Source of the DNA: Candidatus Woesebacteria bacterium
GTDB taxonomy: Bacteria; Patescibacteriota; Microgenomatia; UBA8517
Direction: 5' to 3'
Assembly: GCA_026394855.1 (NCBI GenBank)
Contig: JAPLZT010000014.1
Location: 1 to 8,550 of the forward strand
DNA: 8,550 nucleotides
Part shown: one piece after another, positions 6,944-8,550 of the stretch
How the letters are laid out: every line of letters begins with the position of its first letter
Numbering within the stretch: the stretch's first letter is position 1
Notes under the pieces: generated by a model
Told to the model about the DNA's origin: nothing
What the model saw: only the letters and a program-made list of their open reading frames with translations
Database searches by the model: none
Program-made: the position numbers and the translations under genes

Positions 6944-6944
6944 T
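6916..6944 (+). promoter_or_regulatory. Predicted sigma70-type promoter, leaderless, for the coiled-coil gene
   Basis: TTGACT (6916-6921; five of six -35 consensus bases), an exact 17-base spacer, and TAGTAT (6939-6944; four of six -10 bases) point into the plus-strand gene. Counting the last -10 base as -7 puts +1 at 6951, the A of the ATG. The upstream sequence AGTATCAAGAT has no Shine-Dalgarno. Both facts suggest a leaderless mRNA. The assignment rests on motif and spacing only. Confidence 0.55.
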
Positions 6945-6950
6945 CAAGAT

Positions 6951-7196
6951 ATGAACAAGAAAGATAAAGACGAATTGACTATGATCGTCACTGATGCTCT
7001 CAATGATGTCATGATTCCCGCTCTCGAGAGCATGGAAGAAAGGCTTGCATCCAAAGAGGATGTAGAAGATATAAAAATGAAGTTTGACTCGTTAGACAGA
7101 AAACTTGATGCCCAACAGAACAGATTGGATCGTCATGGAAAACAAATTGAAAACCACGAGGAAAGAATTCAAGTTTTAGAAACAGCCTCCCTGTAA
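6951..7196 (+). CDS. Small coiled-coil protein of unknown function
   Basis: This 81-residue acidic/basic protein has no signal peptide, membrane helix or cysteine. Residues 1-30 form a probable amphipathic helix (DELTMIVTDALNDVMIPALE). SKEDVEDIK follows, and residues 38-76 are an unbroken heptad register. The a positions are Val38, Phe45, Leu52, Leu59, Ile66 and Ile73. The d positions are Ile41, Leu48, Gln55, His62, His69 and Leu76. It is therefore very likely an oligomeric coiled coil with a partly polar d face. Similar tiny coiled-coil ORFs are, to my recollection, common as hypothetical proteins in CPR genomes; I cannot name a family. It is the only gene on the plus strand, divergent from the seven-gene run. 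Its last 28 bp overlap the end of the minus-strand GT4 gene. I prefer it over the antisense 64-codon frame because of its composition, heptads and well-placed promoter. Function is unknown; a link to the glycan genes is only positional. Confidence 0.72.
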   Translation: MNKKDKDELTMIVTDALNDVMIPALESMEERLASKEDVEDIKMKFDSLDRKLDAQQNRLDRHGKQIENHEERIQVLETASL

Positions 7197-8233
7197 ACCA
7201 CAAGTGTTTTCTCTGTAGTTTTTTCCCAAGAAAAATCTTTAACTCTTGCCAGACCTCTTTCTATAAAGCCCTTGGGACCTCGTAAGATGCTCTCTATGCC
7301 TTCCGATATCGAAGAAGTATCATATGGATCAACAAGTTCTGCGGCATCTCCGGCAACCTCTTTCATCGAAGAAATATTTGATGTTAAAACAGGAACTTCA
7401 CAGTTAAATGCATCTAAAATTGGTATTCCGAATCCTTCGTACAAAGAAGGATAAATAAGTCCCCGTGACCCTGTAAGAAGAGCTCCTAAATCCTCTTTAG
7501 GAACGTGTCCTAATATTCTTATGTTTCTTGCTTCTTCAAGTTCTATTCCGACCGCTCTTCCTACCAAAACAAGTTTTACGTCTTGTCCGGCACTTCCCAA
7601 ATGAAAAGCTTTAATTATGTTTTCGGTATTTTTTAATTTGGTTACCCCTATTGAAATTAAGTAGTCCCCCTGAAGGTTATATCTTTTCTTTGTCTCATCA
7701 ACCTGTCTGGGGGAAGACTTCTTTAAAGAAGGTGCCTCATAGATTACTCTTATTCTTTTTTCATCCATTCCCAAACTAACAAGATCTTCTTTGGTTGAGT
7801 TAGATGGAACAATTACCATTTTTGATTCCTTTAACACCCATTTCATTTTCCTTTTGTGAACTTCAAGAATTTTGGGGTGTACAAGCCGCGGGAATTTAAA
7901 AGGATATAAATCATGAACAGTTGTTACTTTGAAAGCCTTAGATGGCGGTTCAGTCCAATCGGATGTATGGAGGACATCTACACCTCCAATAAGTTTCTCT
8001 ATCGGAAAAACATGGAGCCTGTTCCAAACAAAATCAGCCAGAGTCGGCGGAATAGGGTAAACCCTGGCTTGTGGAAAAATTCTCAATACGTCCTGTTTCC
8101 TACGAAGGGTCCCTGCAAAAAGTAAGTACTCATTCTTATTGTCTATCTTCAGTAAATTCTTAACAAGATTCTCCGTATATGAGGATACTCCCGTTCCATA
8201 AACAATCTGTGATATATCAATTGCAATCTTCAT
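7169..8233 (-). CDS. GT4-family glycosyltransferase (mannosyltransferase-like)
   Basis: This is a complete 354-residue GT-B enzyme. MKIAIDISQIVYGTGVSSYT (1-20) carries the N-terminal strand and glycine loop. TSDWTEPP lies at 90-97, TVHDLYPFKFP (105-115) holds the usual acceptor-domain HD, and IVPSNSTKEDL (141-151) follows. The donor domain runs from YLISIGVTKLKNTENIIKAF (191-210) through VLVGRAVG (222-229), HVPKEDLGALL (243-253) and YPSLYEGFGIPILDAFNCEV (261-280), to KEVAGDAAELVDP (291-303). It ends in FSWEKTTEKTL, shared with the GT4 encoded at 5751-6893. The second Glu of EX7E is Asp274, a conservative change. The enzyme should transfer a sugar from a nucleotide donor in the cytoplasm; the donor is unknown, and mannose-like is only the commonest outcome for such sequences. 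Its start overlaps the stop of the upstream GT39-like gene by 4 bp (ATGA) with no clear Shine-Dalgarno. The TGA stop lies inside the convergent coiled-coil gene. Confidence 0.93.
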   Translation of the reverse strand: MKIAIDISQIVYGTGVSSYTENLVKNLLKIDNKNEYLLFAGTLRRKQDVLRIFPQARVYPIPPTLADFVWNRLHVFPIEKLIGGVDVLHTSDWTEPPSKAFKVTTVHDLYPFKFPRLVHPKILEVHKRKMKWVLKESKMVIVPSNSTKEDLVSLGMDEKRIRVIYEAPSLKKSSPRQVDETKKRYNLQGDYLISIGVTKLKNTENIIKAFHLGSAGQDVKLVLVGRAVGIELEEARNIRILGHVPKEDLGALLTGSRGLIYPSLYEGFGIPILDAFNCEVPVLTSNISSMKEVAGDAAELVDPYDTSSISEGIESILRGPKGFIERGLARVKDFSWEKTTEKTLVVYREAVSKT

Positions 8234-8550
8234 AATTTAATATATTTCCAAACTACTACCCCATTAAAATCGTATTCTTTCTCTTTATTGTACCCTGAAG
8301 CCTCTATTTTGGCACGGAGAGAGTCTTTTGAGTCAAATACGGGCTGAAGATAGCGCATTAGCCAGATTTCCTGGTACTTTGTACTAAATCCTTCTGGACC
8401 GGAGATATTAGCTTTTGAATCGTAATATTTATAGGCTTCCATGTTCGAATCGGCGACAAATAAAGTTACTGCCGTATTTCCTTCCGATTCATTCTTAATA
8501 AAAGATGTAAGCCCCCTCCAACCTTCTCTTTGAAACCTGGGAGTAAAAAG
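8230..8550 (-). CDS. C-terminal fragment of a probable GT39/ArnT-like membrane glycosyltransferase
   Basis: The frame is open to the right edge, so only the last 106 residues are visible and the 5' part is missing. The visible part is soluble: PRFQREGWRGLTSFI (4-18), then VTLFVADS (28-35), YKYYDS (40-45), EIWLMRYLQPVFD (61-73) and YDFNGVVVWKYIKL (93-106). In PMT_2/GT39 proteins the last helix is commonly followed by an external domain that opens with an R-E-x-W-R-x-x-x-x-x-I block, alternates short beta strands with helices, and ends in a strand with a Trp-Lys/Arg-Tyr finish. This piece has that layout. A short internal ATG at 8442 exists but has no ribosome binding site, and the frame upstream of it is equally protein-like, so it is not the real start. 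ATGA couples this gene to the GT4 gene downstream. The family call rests on a tail alone and is moderate. Confidence 0.65.
   Translation of the reverse strand, partial: LFTPRFQREGWRGLTSFIKNESEGNTAVTLFVADSNMEAYKYYDSKANISGPEGFSTKYQEIWLMRYLQPVFDSKDSLRAKIEASGYNKEKEYDFNGVVVWKYIKL

Noticed and set aside
7009..7203. 64-codon minus-strand ORF antisense to the coiled-coil gene
   Set aside because: Its composition is not protein-like beyond random Phe/Leu/Cys content. The plus-strand frame has a full heptad pattern and a well-placed promoter.
7182..7224. Possible terminator: ACAG-CCTCC-CTGT hairpin (7182-7194) and a T6 run (7219-7224)
   Set aside because: The stem is only 4 bp, lies inside both coding sequences and is 24 bases from the T-run. 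The sequence next to the T-run forms only a weak, bulged stem, so an intrinsic terminator is not supported.
7272..8125. Plus-strand ORFs of 60 codons (7272-7454) and 70 codons (7913-8125)
   Set aside because: Antisense shadows of the GT4 gene at 7169-8233, with no motif support.
8230..8442. Separate 70-residue gene starting at the ATG at 8442
   Set aside because: The same frame stays open and protein-like to the window edge, and there is no Shine-Dalgarno or promoter at 8442, so it is the tail of a larger gene.
1..8550. Mobile elements, CRISPR, tRNA/rRNA, riboswitch, defence system
   Set aside because: I saw no transposase-like frame, no regularly spaced direct repeats, no tRNA-like arms and no nuclease or toxin-antitoxin motifs. 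Coding sequence covers nearly everything outside 6894-6950.

Overview
The window looks like part of a cell-surface polysaccharide or glycan locus from an AT-rich bacterium, most plausibly a member of the Candidate Phyla Radiation (Patescibacteria, Microgenomates-like). That assignment is inference. It rests on low GC, almost no intergenic DNA, stacked overlapping glycosyltransferase genes, a two-helix membrane protein I cannot place in a characterised family, and a tiny coiled-coil ORF. TGA is a true stop here: four genes end in TGA at family-typical lengths, two of them inside ATGA junctions with the next gene. This argues against the TGA-to-glycine code of Gracilibacteria/Absconditabacteria.

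Layout, read in the dominant (minus) direction from right to left. (A) 8550-7169: the C-terminal end of a large membrane protein, probably GT39/ArnT-like, joined by an ATGA overlap to a GT4 glycosyltransferase. (B) 7196-6951: an 81-residue coiled-coil ORF on the opposite (plus) strand, whose 3' end overlaps that GT4 gene tail to tail by 28 bp. (C) 6950-6894: the only intergenic region, 57 bp, with two back-to-back promoter-like elements. Each places its predicted transcription start at or within a few bases of a start codon, so both transcripts may be leaderless. (D) 6893-1: seven minus-strand genes, each overlapping the next by 1-26 bp. They are a GT4 glycosyltransferase, a left-handed beta-helix O-acyltransferase, a two-TM protein of unknown function, a GT2 glycosyltransferase, a Wzy/O-antigen-ligase-like membrane protein, a GT39/ArnT-like membrane glycosyltransferase, and a GT4 glycosyltransferase that runs off the left edge.

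How the genes may work together (inference from families): cytoplasmic GT2 and GT4 enzymes would build an oligosaccharide on a lipid carrier, and the hexapeptide-repeat enzyme would O-acylate a sugar. The Wzy-like protein would polymerise or ligate the repeat units outside the membrane. The GT39 proteins would add single sugars from polyprenyl-phosphate donors on the outer face. No initiating phosphoglycosyltransferase, Wzx flippase, ABC exporter or nucleotide-sugar synthesis gene is visible, so those steps must lie outside the window. I found no tRNA, rRNA, CRISPR array, insertion sequence or riboswitch. The elements most worth a second look are the 165-residue membrane protein, the divergent leaderless-type promoter pair, and the coiled-coil gene embedded antisense between two halves of what may be one glycan operon.
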